A DNA stretch of 64,000 nucleotides from Bolinopsis microptera. Its lineage: Eukaryota > Ctenophora > Tentaculata > Lobata > Bolinopsidae. The position numbers were made by a program, and so were the translations under genes. The DNA is taken from the NCBI RefSeq assembly GCF_026151205.1, contig NC_087084.1, positions 8,802,894 through 8,866,893 of the forward strand. Reading direction: 5' to 3'. The notes beneath the pieces were generated by a model. That model had not been told where the DNA came from. It saw nothing but the letters and a program-made list of their open reading frames with translations, and made no database searches. Shown piece after piece: positions 39,451 to 57,770 of this stretch; position 1 is the stretch's first letter, and every line of letters starts with the position of its first letter.

Positions 39451-41437
39451 ATGTTAAGTTTGTTAATATTCCTTTCGATTTATCTACAATTCATCAGTTC
39501 ATCGCTCACTGCAACTGGTAAATATTGCTTCCCTTATTCCTCGTCACCTCGTGATCAAATATCAATTTATGTGCTTGTTAATAGAGTTGTTAAGAGAGAT
39601 GAAGCATAACTCTTGTTGAACTTATTTATCCTATCATTGATCTTAAAATAAGTTTCCCTGAAGTCAGTGTTGGCTTAGCCATGATTCATTGACATGTATT
39701 TAATAACTGCAACAATAATGGTCATGTTTCAGTGGCTCCTAGAGACAGACTGGCTGGTGAGATAGTCCCAGTCAGTGCTGATCACTCTGGCACCTACGAC
39801 ATTGATGACGGGACGTCTCACGTTGCTGCTCATGCGATAGACCTGGATTTCGGAACCTATTCGTACACTGAGCCTGGTTCTGACAATGCACCCTGGTTAA
39901 CGGTTAAACTAGCCCAGGTGTACTGTGTGAAACAGGTTGTATGGTTGAACTGGAATGCTGCACCTTTTGTCACCTGGACTTGCTCTGCCACTGATTGTAC
40001 TTCCTGTGAAAATAGCCAGGGGAGGTGTCCCTCCTACACTCTCACAGTTTACACCGAGGGAGATTCTTCTGATAATCTCCCTTCCGTGTCTGACTGCAAG
40101 TATGGCAACAGGGTGAAGTTGCACCGCTATCAAAATTATGCGTTTTACGTGTACGAGATAGCCATAATAGGAACACTTGAAGGTAAAGGAAGTTGCTCAA
40201 TATGATATCACTTCAACTTTAAAGCTTTAAAGTGCAGTGTCTATGAAATTTTTTCATTATGTTCACTCAATAGGGATATTCATTGACTAACACATAGCAA
40301 TCGCTGTAGAACAGTAGGCTGTCACTCTACCAAAAGTTGCATAACCATAGTGATTAAAATGAGTATCGTGATCAATCATCGATTTATGTTTTTGTTCTCA
40401 AGAGTTGTTAACATAATATGAGGAAGATAAAGTCTATCATTGATCTTAGAATAATTTTCCTTGAAGTCAGTGTTGGCTTAGTCATGATTCATTGACCTGC
40501 ATTTAATAACTGCAACAATAATGGTCATGTTTCAGTGGCTCCTAGAGAAAGACTGGCTGGTGAGATAGTCCCACTTAGTGCTGATCACTCTGGCACCTAC
40601 GAAGATGACGAGACGTCTTACGGTGCTGCTAATTCTATAGACCTGGATTCCGAAACCTATTCGGTCACTCGACCTGGTTCTGACAATGCATCATGGTTAA
40701 AGGTTACACTAGACCAGGTGTCTTGTTTGAAACAGGTTGTATTGTTCATGTATGAAGGTGCTCAAGATAATGTCATCTGGACTTGCTCTGATACTGATTG
40801 TAATTCCTGTGAAAGTTCCCTGGATTGGGAGTGTCCCTCCTACACTCTCACAGTTTACACCGAGGAAGATTCTTCTGATAATCTCCCTTCCGTGTCTGAC
40901 TGCAAGTATGGCAACAGGGTGAAGTTAGACGGCTCTAGTAATAAGTTTACCGTGTACGAGATAGCCATAATAGAAACACTTGAAGGTAAAGGAAGTTGCT
41001 CCATACAATATCACTTCAACTTTAAAGTGTCCCTGACATTCTTAAGTTTCGTTCAGTAGTCAGTCAATAGGGATAATCATTGACTTAAACTTAGTGACTT
41101 AGCAATCGATGTAGAACAACAGTCTGTCACTCTACCAAAAAATGCATTATATCCATACCGATCAAAATGAGTCTAACAGTACTAGCATTATCACGAATCC
41201 GTCTAAATTTGTAATCTTATAATTGCTATTATTCATCCATCATTTCAGTTGCACCTCCAAAATGTGAGAATCTAGCTCCAACATGGAAGAACGTGGTGAC
41301 GAAACCAGTTCTACCAGTAGAAGACGAAGTGGAGGTAACGCTGACCTGCGCTGATGGTCGGTCTAACAAGGGAGGGAAGAAAGCAACTTGTCAGAGCGGC
41401 GACCTTGTCCCAACAAAGGGAGCTCCTTATTGCTTTG
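39451..41437 (+). CDS. Secreted discoidin-like/sushi protein, gene B
   Basis: Exons are 39451-39517 (signal peptide MLSLLIFLSIYLQFISSS...), 39733-40182 and 40536-40985 (two 150-residue discoidin-like modules) and 41249-41437 (sushi-like, four Cys), all phase 1. Both lectin-like modules have the AIDLD or SIDLD loop, TVYTEGDSSDNLPSVSDC or its EEDSS variant, and the closing YEIAII strand. It differs from gene A in having two modules. The sushi exons of A and B differ at about 10 of 187 bases. No later exon was found before the opposing RPA3 exon; reading through the last donor would add a cysteine-rich tail ending near 41541. Confidence 0.75.
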
Positions 41438-41726
41438 GTAAGAATTGTGAAAATAAATGTAAAAACTGTTTCTTCCTCACAACTAGGGTATGGTTGGAAC
41501 AGTTTCTTATGTTTATCTGTAATTGTTTTAAATACTCATGACAATTTTTATTATTGTGATAGTTTCCTACAATTACAAAACCACGTGATCTGATAATTCT
41601 AAAAAGAAGAAGCTGCCACTAGAATTTATACAGAACTGTTCAAATTGGAAAGTAATGATCAATTCCATTTCATCATCAAAATAAAGTGAATAAGTTAAGA
41701 AAAGTAAGTTTAAAACGGTAACTTAC

Positions 41727-49374
<7,648 letters not shown>

Positions 49375-49379
49375 TGTAG

Positions 49380-50579
49380 GTTGTGGTCAGGGTACACTAA
49401 GTGCTAAGTATAGAATGTGTGGTCAGAGAATAGGAGATTGTGCGAAGCAATTTTATAATGTTAGTGATATTAAAATGTAAGTACCCTGGTAGTGATACCG
49501 CAATCATTGCAATACTTCTCAGTGATACCTTTTATCTTATCATTGAGTATTAATCTAATATAAGTACCTATTTTTAATTCTGACAAAGTTTACGCTTTTA
49601 TTTGTAAAAGGTTTAATTACATTGAGCACAATGAAACGGCAGGAGCATTTATTATCGAAGCAATCCATTTCATGAAAATTTGATACAGGTAGAAACAAAT
49701 ACAAATTACGAGAATGATACAACACCATAGGAAATATTACTTAAATTTGAAAACGAACTTTTGGGATTTGTTTTGGGATTGCTTACTCTGCAGACAAATG
49801 CTGCCCATCAAAATAATATTTTTATTCTTAATCATGTATTTTTCACATTCATCGAGCCATGAAGGTCACTCACAAAATCATGAATTCCAGCACACAAAAT
49901 CAAAATAACACAAAACATTTAGAATCGGCTACTGTACCACAGTAAGACATTTAAATGGTTCAATGACTATTTCGAGTATGCAAATCTGACGAAAGTACCC
50001 ATGGCCACCTTTATCAGAAATATTTTAACTGTGGCAAGATATGTAAAATTTAGACTCTGATAATTCAAACATTAATGGATAGTTGATAGCTGTTTATTGA
50101 TTAGTTAATGGATGTTTTCTTACAAATTTTAGCAGACTATATTGTACAATGCTCTATAATGAATCCGACTGGTGTAGGTACCTAAAACAAATTATCAGAC
50201 TGAAATCACTTTTAAATATGAAAAGATAGATTTCAGAACTCATGGACAACTTCATAATTGTAAACAACATACAATAATACATGCAACAAAGTTATTAATC
50301 GTTTAAAAGTTTAAAACTAAATCATCAGTACAAAGATACAGAGATCTGCACTGTTGCAGTCCAATCTGGTAAAATGATATATATTTGGAATATTTTACAT
50401 TTATAGTTCATTATAACACTACACCCTCCGGCTTCAATGATATCTTCTTTTTCACATGCTTTTCATATTTCCTCTACAAATAAATTAGTATTACAGTTTT
50501 TAGTTCCATAACATCAACGTTGTTGTAAGCTTAGGAGTATCTCATGCAGCATCATTCACAAAACCTAATATCCATTACA
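49380..50579. other. Region between RPA3 and SPPL2-like
   Basis: It contains the 5' side of RPA3 and the presumed 3' untranslated region of SPPL2-like. No other gene is recognised; the plus-strand frame 49714-49908 looks random. Confidence 0.4.
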
Positions 50580-52210
50580 TCAACTGTTCAAATTATCTTC
50601 TTCACCATCTTCTTCATCCGCAAATGGCCGAGGAGCAGCAACACCCGCCCGCCCAGTCCACATAGCCAACACTTCTCCTCTCTTAAACGCAGTTCCAAAC
50701 ACTCCGAGCAGACAGCAGGGGACAAGGTATAGCAGCGCTGGCTGCGCTATTCCCATTCCAATCAGTGCACCGTAGGTGATAATGAGACCAACTGCGTAGG
50801 AGGTACAGGAGATAATGTAGTACCACTTAATTTGACCAGGGTGAGCAAGTGTGTCAAAGTAAGCAGAGTAGCCGGTGAGAAGACCAGGAATTACGATGTC
50901 ACCAAATCCGATCATTCCATATATGGGCATGCATACTTTGAAATCTGTGTTTTGAAGTATGGGATCTTTATCGAAAGAGGAATTTGTTCACCAGGGGTGT
51001 AGTCCATTGGTGCATCAAACACTTGCTTTTTGGAAGATGATCCAGTAGCAACTCTTTCCATGATGCTGACACCATCTTTCGTGAATAAAGGTGTTATGAA
51101 GACAAAGAATATGTCATAGATAAACAGCATGGCCATGATGATGGTAATGATCTTCAAGTTGGGAAGAGGAACACTCATGATTATGTTGAGGCACACACTG
51201 ATTCCCATAAAAACTTGGAGTGGCCAGATGTTGTACTCATGCCTGAAGGCAAACCAAACCATGGTTATAGAGAAGCAGGCTAACCATAGAGCAACTTTGA
51301 AGGGAGCAAAATGCTTCTCTTTGTTTCGGCACGATACCTGCCACCTTGTGTGGAAACAATCAATCTCAGCTAAGACTGGAAAGAAGAGAGAATACATACC
51401 AGTTGACGCGATGACACAGAAGAGGCCCATGAATACAAACACAAAGTACTTGTATGCAAAGTAAAGGAGAAGCAGCATGCCAGCCATGATGCTCACTATG
51501 ACTGCACCAAACAGAATATTGGTCCACAAGCTACCTTTACCTTCTTCTTCGTCGACCTCTGACTCACTTGTTTGAAGAGTCAATCTTATTGGAGGCTTGG
51601 GAGTTGTTGTCCAGAATTCCGAAAGCTTCATATTTTTGGGATAAAGACCCCAGTAGGAGCCAACCACTATGCAAAAGACACATATCACATAGATGGCAAT
51701 GACATTCCCATCAAATTTTGTCACTGGGCTGTAGAATGATATGGACAAGTCCTGCGAGGAACCCAGTGTCTTGATGGTCTGATAGCTATTGGAATTGATT
51801 AAGACAATGGGTGCAGAGGAGAAGTTTGACTGATGAACATCCGTAACATTGAGGACACCATCAGTCCTAGCAATGACAATCAATTCTGCACCAGCATCAA
51901 CAAGATTCTTGGCTCTATCGACAACTGAGCACTCACCTGTATCAATTATTACCACTGATGTATTAGTAAGATTGTCAGTTACCTCGTCACATCCATTTAT
52001 CACCAAATGAATCCTGTGCAGGGGATATTTTGGTGCATCTTGCACATTGTTTGTATATACAGTTGTGAACCAATCTGGATTAAAAGTAACACAAAACTTG
52101 TTTACTTCAGCTTCCTCTCCATCAGCAGTTGCAGCAATAACTCCATGGTAGATTTGGAGATCTGACTTAGCATGAACCAAGGGAATTAAAAGAAGAAGAA
52201 TCCATTTCAT
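50580..52210 (-). CDS. SPPL2: Signal peptide peptidase-like 2 (frame break near the active site)
   Basis: The minus-strand coding region is one exon. It starts with a signal peptide (MKWILLLLIPLVHA), then a luminal PA domain, then multiple membrane segments with the catalytic YD (Tyr365-Asp366, 51120-51113) in FIYDIFFVFITPLF. The second catalytic motif, MIGFGDIVIPG (Asp codon 50900-50898), and the PAL motif (50741-50733) are in another frame: the first frame ends in a stop at 50912, about 20 bases past the switch. The family cleaves type II membrane proteins in endosomes and lysosomes. A pyrimidine-rich acceptor lies directly before the ATG, implying a 5' UTR intron or trans-spliced leader. 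The frame break may be an assembly error, a polymorphism or a real lesion. Confidence 0.9.
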
Positions 52211-52214
52211 CCCT

Positions 52215-53211
52215 GAGGGAAAGAGTAAGATTATAATATGCTAGTTTGTTGTCTGAAAACAACGACAGAATGTAAAAATTATCTTATGTACTTCTCAATA
52301 ACTGAGTCAACTTACTAACATAACATTCAAGGACAGAGGCAACATATAAGTGCAGTGGGTGAGGAATCGCACTATTGACCTAATACAGCACTTTTCTGCA
52401 CCAACGGCCGATATTTGTTCTATCGGATTTGTGCACTTTGCGGTACTGCTGTGCAACAACAATGCGACTAATAAATAATGTTCCGATCCAGATATTACAC
52501 TGTTGTGTACAAGAAGAAACTATCGACATGACCATAACTATGATTAGGATCAAACGTTTTTCATGACGTAACATCTAAAACATCAGTACTAAGAAAGTAG
52601 TACATTTTAATACTTTCAACACTACTATATAACAAATAATTTGAGGACTAGCAATGGTTATGTTAACAATGAACTAGAGACCTTGTTTGGACGATGGGGG
52701 GCTCAGGGAGGATGGATCACTGCTCCTAGAAAATGAGTTGAGTTGTCAGTTCGGTTCGTCATGTGTTCACATACCACTAGTCACTACACCTAATAAAAAA
52801 ACCATTGCTAGTCCAAAAATATATATAGTAGTGTTGAAGTATTCCAAGATAGGCATTCTCTGAATACCTGTCTCAACTAATTTTTTGCCCTGAATTTATT
52901 TATTTTTACTCTGAAAATTCTGCTCAAACAATTTTACCTACACACTTAACAATTTCAAACCAAATCACCCCATCCAAACCCAGTTTGTCCTGTTGTTGTT
53001 AGTGTGTCTGACCTTTGAATGATTTACATATTTTTGAATACTTCAATCACTCTTTTGAAAGTTCTTGAAAAAATTCTATTCAATCATATTCCCACATAAC
53101 CCACCTCATATCACTCACAATGAACCGGCTGATGCTCTTCTCCTTTCAGGTGCAGGGGTCTGTCCAAGCTGGCCCCCTGGACTCCGGACATATCTCTGAT
53201 ATCATATCATC
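52215..53211. other. SPPL2-like upstream region and CR1 5' region
   Basis: The acceptor before SPPL2 lies at 52213. The 5' end of the CR1 LINE is somewhere upstream of 53212 but no boundary is seen. Confidence 0.35.
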
Positions 53212-55293
53212 ATGGCTACTACCTCAAGTGCTAGTACCCAAAGGCGTTCCCCTAGACACACTCCTCCTCCTACCAACCCAGGATCCAGAGCTAGCATGTC
53301 ACCATCCGGCAGAGGAGCTACCTCCCAAAAGAAGAAACCTCTAGCAGACAACAAAGCCCTGCGCAGGAACAGCCCTAGCGCAATGGCCCAGAAAGCTGTG
53401 CTGGGTAAACGCCCATCAAAGTCACCCCAAGAACAACCAGAGACATCTGTTCTTAAACCTCCAGGTAATCTGGTTATTGAAAAGATCAGCCCAAACCTGA
53501 TATCAGCTTTAGAATCATCGAACCTCAGAGAGAGCCCCAGCAGTCCAATGAGCCCTCTGTACAAGTCCTTTCCTCCATTCTCCCATGCTGAAGAGTCTAC
53601 TGAAGAACTTGAAATCCAGGATAAACCTACAGTAAAACAACGGGCTTCAAAGAGTGATTGTCCTTGCCGATCAACATCAGATGGTAAGGAATGGAAGTTC
53701 AAGTGTACCAGATGTTTTCAGCACTGGCATGCTTCCTGTTGCAATCTCAAGGGTGCTAACAATATTCAGCACGATACACCTCTTGAAGCTTCTCTGAATA
53801 TTATTCTCTCAGAATGGCTATGTCCATGGTGTTTCGATACATCATTCCCCAGACCAGGCTCCAGCATGTCAGCCAAGATGGACAACAACCTAAAGAGCTC
53901 TGTAGACTACAGCCAGAACATACAGGCTATATCAGATGCTATTTCTAATGCTGTTGGTAACAGTATGCCTACTGTGGAGATTGTATCCCTGGAGACAAGA
54001 CTGAAGAAGCTGAGCCAAGAGATTCATGAATTTCAGCAGTCCAGAAGTCCATCTGAAGCACCACCTGCTACAGAAATCCCCCTCCCTAAATGCACAGAAC
54101 CTCCAGTGTGTGATTACCTGGTCGATGTGCTAAGTGCTGAGATCCTCAAAGAAGTCACAGAGTTTCTCCTGGAGAGCCAAGCTAGTAATAAGTTCATCCC
54201 GAAGAATGGAAGACAGGTTCTCAAGTTTGGGGAAGACTACTCTTATACTGGTGATTCAGACCCACCCCTATCCCCCACAATCCCAGCACCCCTTGCCTCA
54301 GCCATAGACGCAGTTACATCAAAGTGCAGACTGACCCATAAGCCCAACTCCATCCTAATAAACTACTACCCTCCCTCAGTTGATACCACCACTAGTAGCA
54401 AGCTCCCTTTTCACTCTGACGATGAGTCTGAGATTATTGCTAACTCAGAAATTGCTACTATCAGCATAGGCGACGTCAGGAAGGTGTGCTTTAAGTGCAT
54501 CCATGAGACCGGAAACGAAGCCTCAACTGAGTATGTTCATAGTGTGAGTCCAGAATCTAACTCAGTATATGTGATGACACGATCGTCACAAGCCTGGTAT
54601 CGTCACGGTATTGATGAAACAGGTCCTGCTGAAACTCAGTCTTCTGTGCAGACAGGAAGGTTCTCCATCATACTAAGAACTGTGAGCAAACAGTTTAGCC
54701 GGAGCTGCATCATCATGGGCGACTCTAACACCAAGCCCATCAAGTTCGGTGTCGGTACTGGAACCCTTGGACAGTCCTTCCCAGGTGAACGTGTTAAAGC
54801 CAACAAGGTCAGTGCAATAGACCCTAAGCTCTGCATTGGTTATAGCAACGTCATCTTAGTTTGTGGGACCAACGATCTACGAGTTGAAAATGTGCAGTCA
54901 CCTGGTGATATACACCAGCTGGTAGACATTCTCCACCTGAAAATCCAGCAGATCCAGAAACTGTGCCCTAAGGCGAAGTTGTTTGTCACAGCAGTTTTAC
55001 CGTCTAGACTCCCTAAGATGAATAAAAACATTATGGCATTCAACAGCTTGGTTGATGAAATGTTGTACTCTAGCTTTAACCAGACTGTATGGCACCTTGG
55101 TGTTGGCCACTTTTTAGACGGTAAAGGGTTGCTTGCTATGAAACTCACGAGAAATGGTGATGAAATCCATCTCGGAGAGCTTGGTATTGCTAAATTTGTG
55201 AGATGTCTGAAACAGTGGGTGTATGTGAGGGAGAGACAGGAGAGAGTAAGACAAAGGAAGGCCACCCGACCAGTGGGAGTTTATCCCACTTAG
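53212..55293 (+). CDS. CR1-type LINE ORF1 (PHD finger plus SGNH esterase)
   Basis: The 693-residue protein has a basic, Ser/Pro-rich N-terminus, a C4HC3 PHD-like finger at about residues 150-218 (CPCRSTS, CTRC, HWHASC, CPWC) and a C-terminal SGNH hydrolase domain. The latter shows GDSN (503-506), GTND (552-555) and DEIH (650-653), so the Ser-Asp-His set looks intact. CR1-clade ORF1 proteins are known to carry such esterase domains. The stop is only 6 bp upstream of the ORF2 ATG, suggesting reinitiation. The frame has no stop codon, so the copy is fairly young. Confidence 0.9.
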   Translation: MATTSSASTQRRSPRHTPPPTNPGSRASMSPSGRGATSQKKKPLADNKALRRNSPSAMAQKAVLGKRPSKSPQEQPETSVLKPPGNLVIEKISPNLISALESSNLRESPSSPMSPLYKSFPPFSHAEESTEELEIQDKPTVKQRASKSDCPCRSTSDGKEWKFKCTRCFQHWHASCCNLKGANNIQHDTPLEASLNIILSEWLCPWCFDTSFPRPGSSMSAKMDNNLKSSVDYSQNIQAISDAISNAVGNSMPTVEIVSLETRLKKLSQEIHEFQQSRSPSEAPPATEIPLPKCTEPPVCDYLVDVLSAEILKEVTEFLLESQASNKFIPKNGRQVLKFGEDYSYTGDSDPPLSPTIPAPLASAIDAVTSKCRLTHKPNSILINYYPPSVDTTTSSKLPFHSDDESEIIANSEIATISIGDVRKVCFKCIHETGNEASTEYVHSVSPESNSVYVMTRSSQAWYRHGIDETGPAETQSSVQTGRFSIILRTVSKQFSRSCIIMGDSNTKPIKFGVGTGTLGQSFPGERVKANKVSAIDPKLCIGYSNVILVCGTNDLRVENVQSPGDIHQLVDILHLKIQQIQKLCPKAKLFVTAVLPSRLPKMNKNIMAFNSLVDEMLYSSFNQTVWHLGVGHFLDGKGLLAMKLTRNGDEIHLGELGIAKFVRCLKQWVYVRERQERVRQRKATRPVGVYPT

Positions 55294-55299
55294 TTTATC

Positions 55300-57770
55300 A
55301 TGATTATGAAACTTATTAAAGATGTGTGCGACCCCTGTAGTAAATACATTAATATTGGCCAGCCACTCTTAGAATGTGAAAATTGCAGCAAAGTTGTTCA
55401 TACTAAGTGCTTCAGATCCGCGAAATTTACAAGCAAAAACGGTCTATGGATGTGTAGTGATTGCTGTAGTACAATAGAAGATAGGTATTGCCCATTTCCA
55501 AGCAGCCAAAGATATGATGATTCAGATAAATTCTATGATACAAACAACCAGGAAGATGTCACCATAGCTAAATTCTCTTCAATACTTGAAGACTGTAAGC
55601 GTTACACAAAACAAGAACTAGCAAACTCGATCAGCAAACTTTTTCCTGAGAAAAATAAAAATTCTGCTTATCTGCCCGCTCTGTTTTGCAATATAGATGG
55701 GTTTGCTAGTAATTTTGACAGCTTTTTAATAGAACATAAGACCCTCCCGTGTAATTTTGATGTCATTGGATTAGCTGAGACCAACATCGATCCAAGCCAA
55801 CAAGGCTTATACCAAATCCCCTCCTATACAACATTTTGTCAAGTACCATTCCCTGATAAGAAAAAAGGAACAGGAGTATCCTTATATGTCTCTGATCGCC
55901 TGAATGCTGTAGTAATCGAAAATCTATCTCACTGTACAAAAGATATTGAGTGCTTATTTGTTGAAATTACTCTTAGCTCGGGTGATAAACTGACATATGG
56001 GGTTGCTTGTCGTCCTCCAAATGGCTGTAGTGAGACCTTTTGTCAAACTCTTGAGGATATATCTAAGCAGTTGGCTGGTAAAAAGTTCCATATTCTTGGT
56101 GATTTTAACTCTAACCTCCTCAATGTACAAACCTCCAGCCAGCTATTTGAGGACACGTTACTTCGTAACAATATGTATCCTACTATATCACTTGCTACCC
56201 ACTTCCGTCCTAACTGTAAAAACTCATGTATTGACAATATCCTCACATCAGAGATAGATCATGTACTTCTCTCCGGTGTATTGAATGATAGGATTGGTGA
56301 CCATGCCTTTATATTCACCTTCACGTCAATTCCTACCGAAAACAGTACTGAAAAACTTAAACATGTTCGCTACTATGATTATTCAAGTTCCAAACTCACT
56401 AATTTTGTTAATGAACTCGAGGTGAAGGTGAATGACTTAACTCCCTCGGTAAACTTCAATGAGTTCTTGGACTGCTTCAATGAAACACTTGATAAACACT
56501 GTAAGCTTGATGTACCAAAAGTTACCAAAAGGACTCCCAAACTCAACCCGTGGATTACCGATGGAATCATTGTCTCAGTTGAAAGAAAACATGAACTCTG
56601 TAGAGACTGGTCAAGCACTGTAACAAATAGAAACCCTGAGGGTAATGTACTGCTCTATAAAGTCTTCAGTGACTACCGAAGAATGCTTAAAAGTATTATC
56701 AAGGTCGCCAAACGATCGTACTACTGCAATGAAATTCATAAAAATATAGAAAACAGCAAAAAAACGTGGCAGATAATCAATGAGCTCAGGGGCAAGAAAA
56801 AGAAGCAAACTAAGCCTCCCTTTATCATAAACAACGAACGAATCATGAATCGTAGAGTCATAGCCAATGGATTCAACTCTTACTTTGTTTCTATAATTGC
56901 CCCTAAGCTCAATGAAACACTTAGTAGCAGTGAGGCCTCTGGTTTACCAATTCTCCCTATAAAAACATTCTATGATTTCCTTGGAAAGACTAATGAAAAA
57001 TCGATTATGTTAGAAGACTGTACACCTTATGAGATAACGGAAATAATAAAAGGATTTGAAAATGGAAAAGCAAGTGATATTCCTGTTAGTGTAATCAAAA
57101 GATCATCTCACGTAATTACACCGATCCTTAGTCGATACATCAACATCTTAATGTCTAATGGCACGTTCCCCGACGTTCTAAAGACTGGTAGAATAACTCC
57201 TGTATTTAAGAAGGGAAACCCTGAAGAGATAGAAAACTACCGCCCAATCTCTACTCTCTCTATATTTGGTAAAATCTTTGAAAAGATCATTTACTCAAGA
57301 ATATATTCGTTTGCTAGCTCACAGGGTATAATATCTAAAACACAATTTGGCTTCAGGCAGTCACACTCTACTTCACATGCAGTTAATCACTCAGTAAACC
57401 TTATAACTGAATCTCTAAAACTTAAGCATCATGTCTTAGGCATATTCATAGACCTTAGCAAAGCTTTTGATACAATAGATCATGGTACATTACTTGTCAA
57501 ATTACAGGGCTATGGGATACGTGGGGTGGCAAATGATCTTATAAAAAGTTACTTAACAAATAGATCACAATATACTGAAGTTGTTGGTGAGAAATCTGAC
57601 GCCTTGAAAATACAGTTTGGAGTCCCTCAGGGTTCGATTCTTGGACCTCTCTTATTTCTCCTATATATTAATGATATCGCCAACAGCTCCAGTTTGGGAT
57701 CATTTGTCACCTTCGCTGATGACACCAATATATTTGTGACTGGGAAATCTAAAAAGGAGGCATATATGCG
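55300..57770 (+). CDS. CR1-type LINE ORF2, N-terminal part (PHD, endonuclease, RT)
   Basis: A canonical PHD finger occupies residues 10-55 (C10-C13, C26-C29, H34-C37, W50, C52-C55). An APE-type endonuclease follows (CNIDG, GLAETNID, GDFN, GDHAF), then reverse transcriptase (TPVFKKGNPEEIENYRPIS, FIDLSKAFDTIDH, GVPQGSILGPLLF, FADD at 805-808). The frame is interrupted after about codon 823 by another LINE at 57771. The C-terminal remainder resumes at 61359-62255 in the same coding sense. Confidence 0.93.

Larger units (their letters stand above)
38201..41437. repeat. Segmental duplication copy B
   Basis: The counterpart of copy A. It preserves the empty sites of both transposons found there and has an additional internal duplication: 40340-40985 repeats the lectin-like exon with its upstream intron sequence. 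Confidence 0.85.

Noticed and set aside
50580-52210. SPPL2-like as a processed retrocopy
   Set aside because: It lacks introns in the coding part and has a frame break, but a good splice acceptor sits right before the ATG and no poly(A) tract or target duplication is seen.
53202-53702. 166-codon minus-strand frame opposite LINE ORF1
   Set aside because: It is a shadow of the well-supported ORF1 on the other strand. Similar shadows at 51129-51464, 54840-55265 and 60525-60959 were left out.
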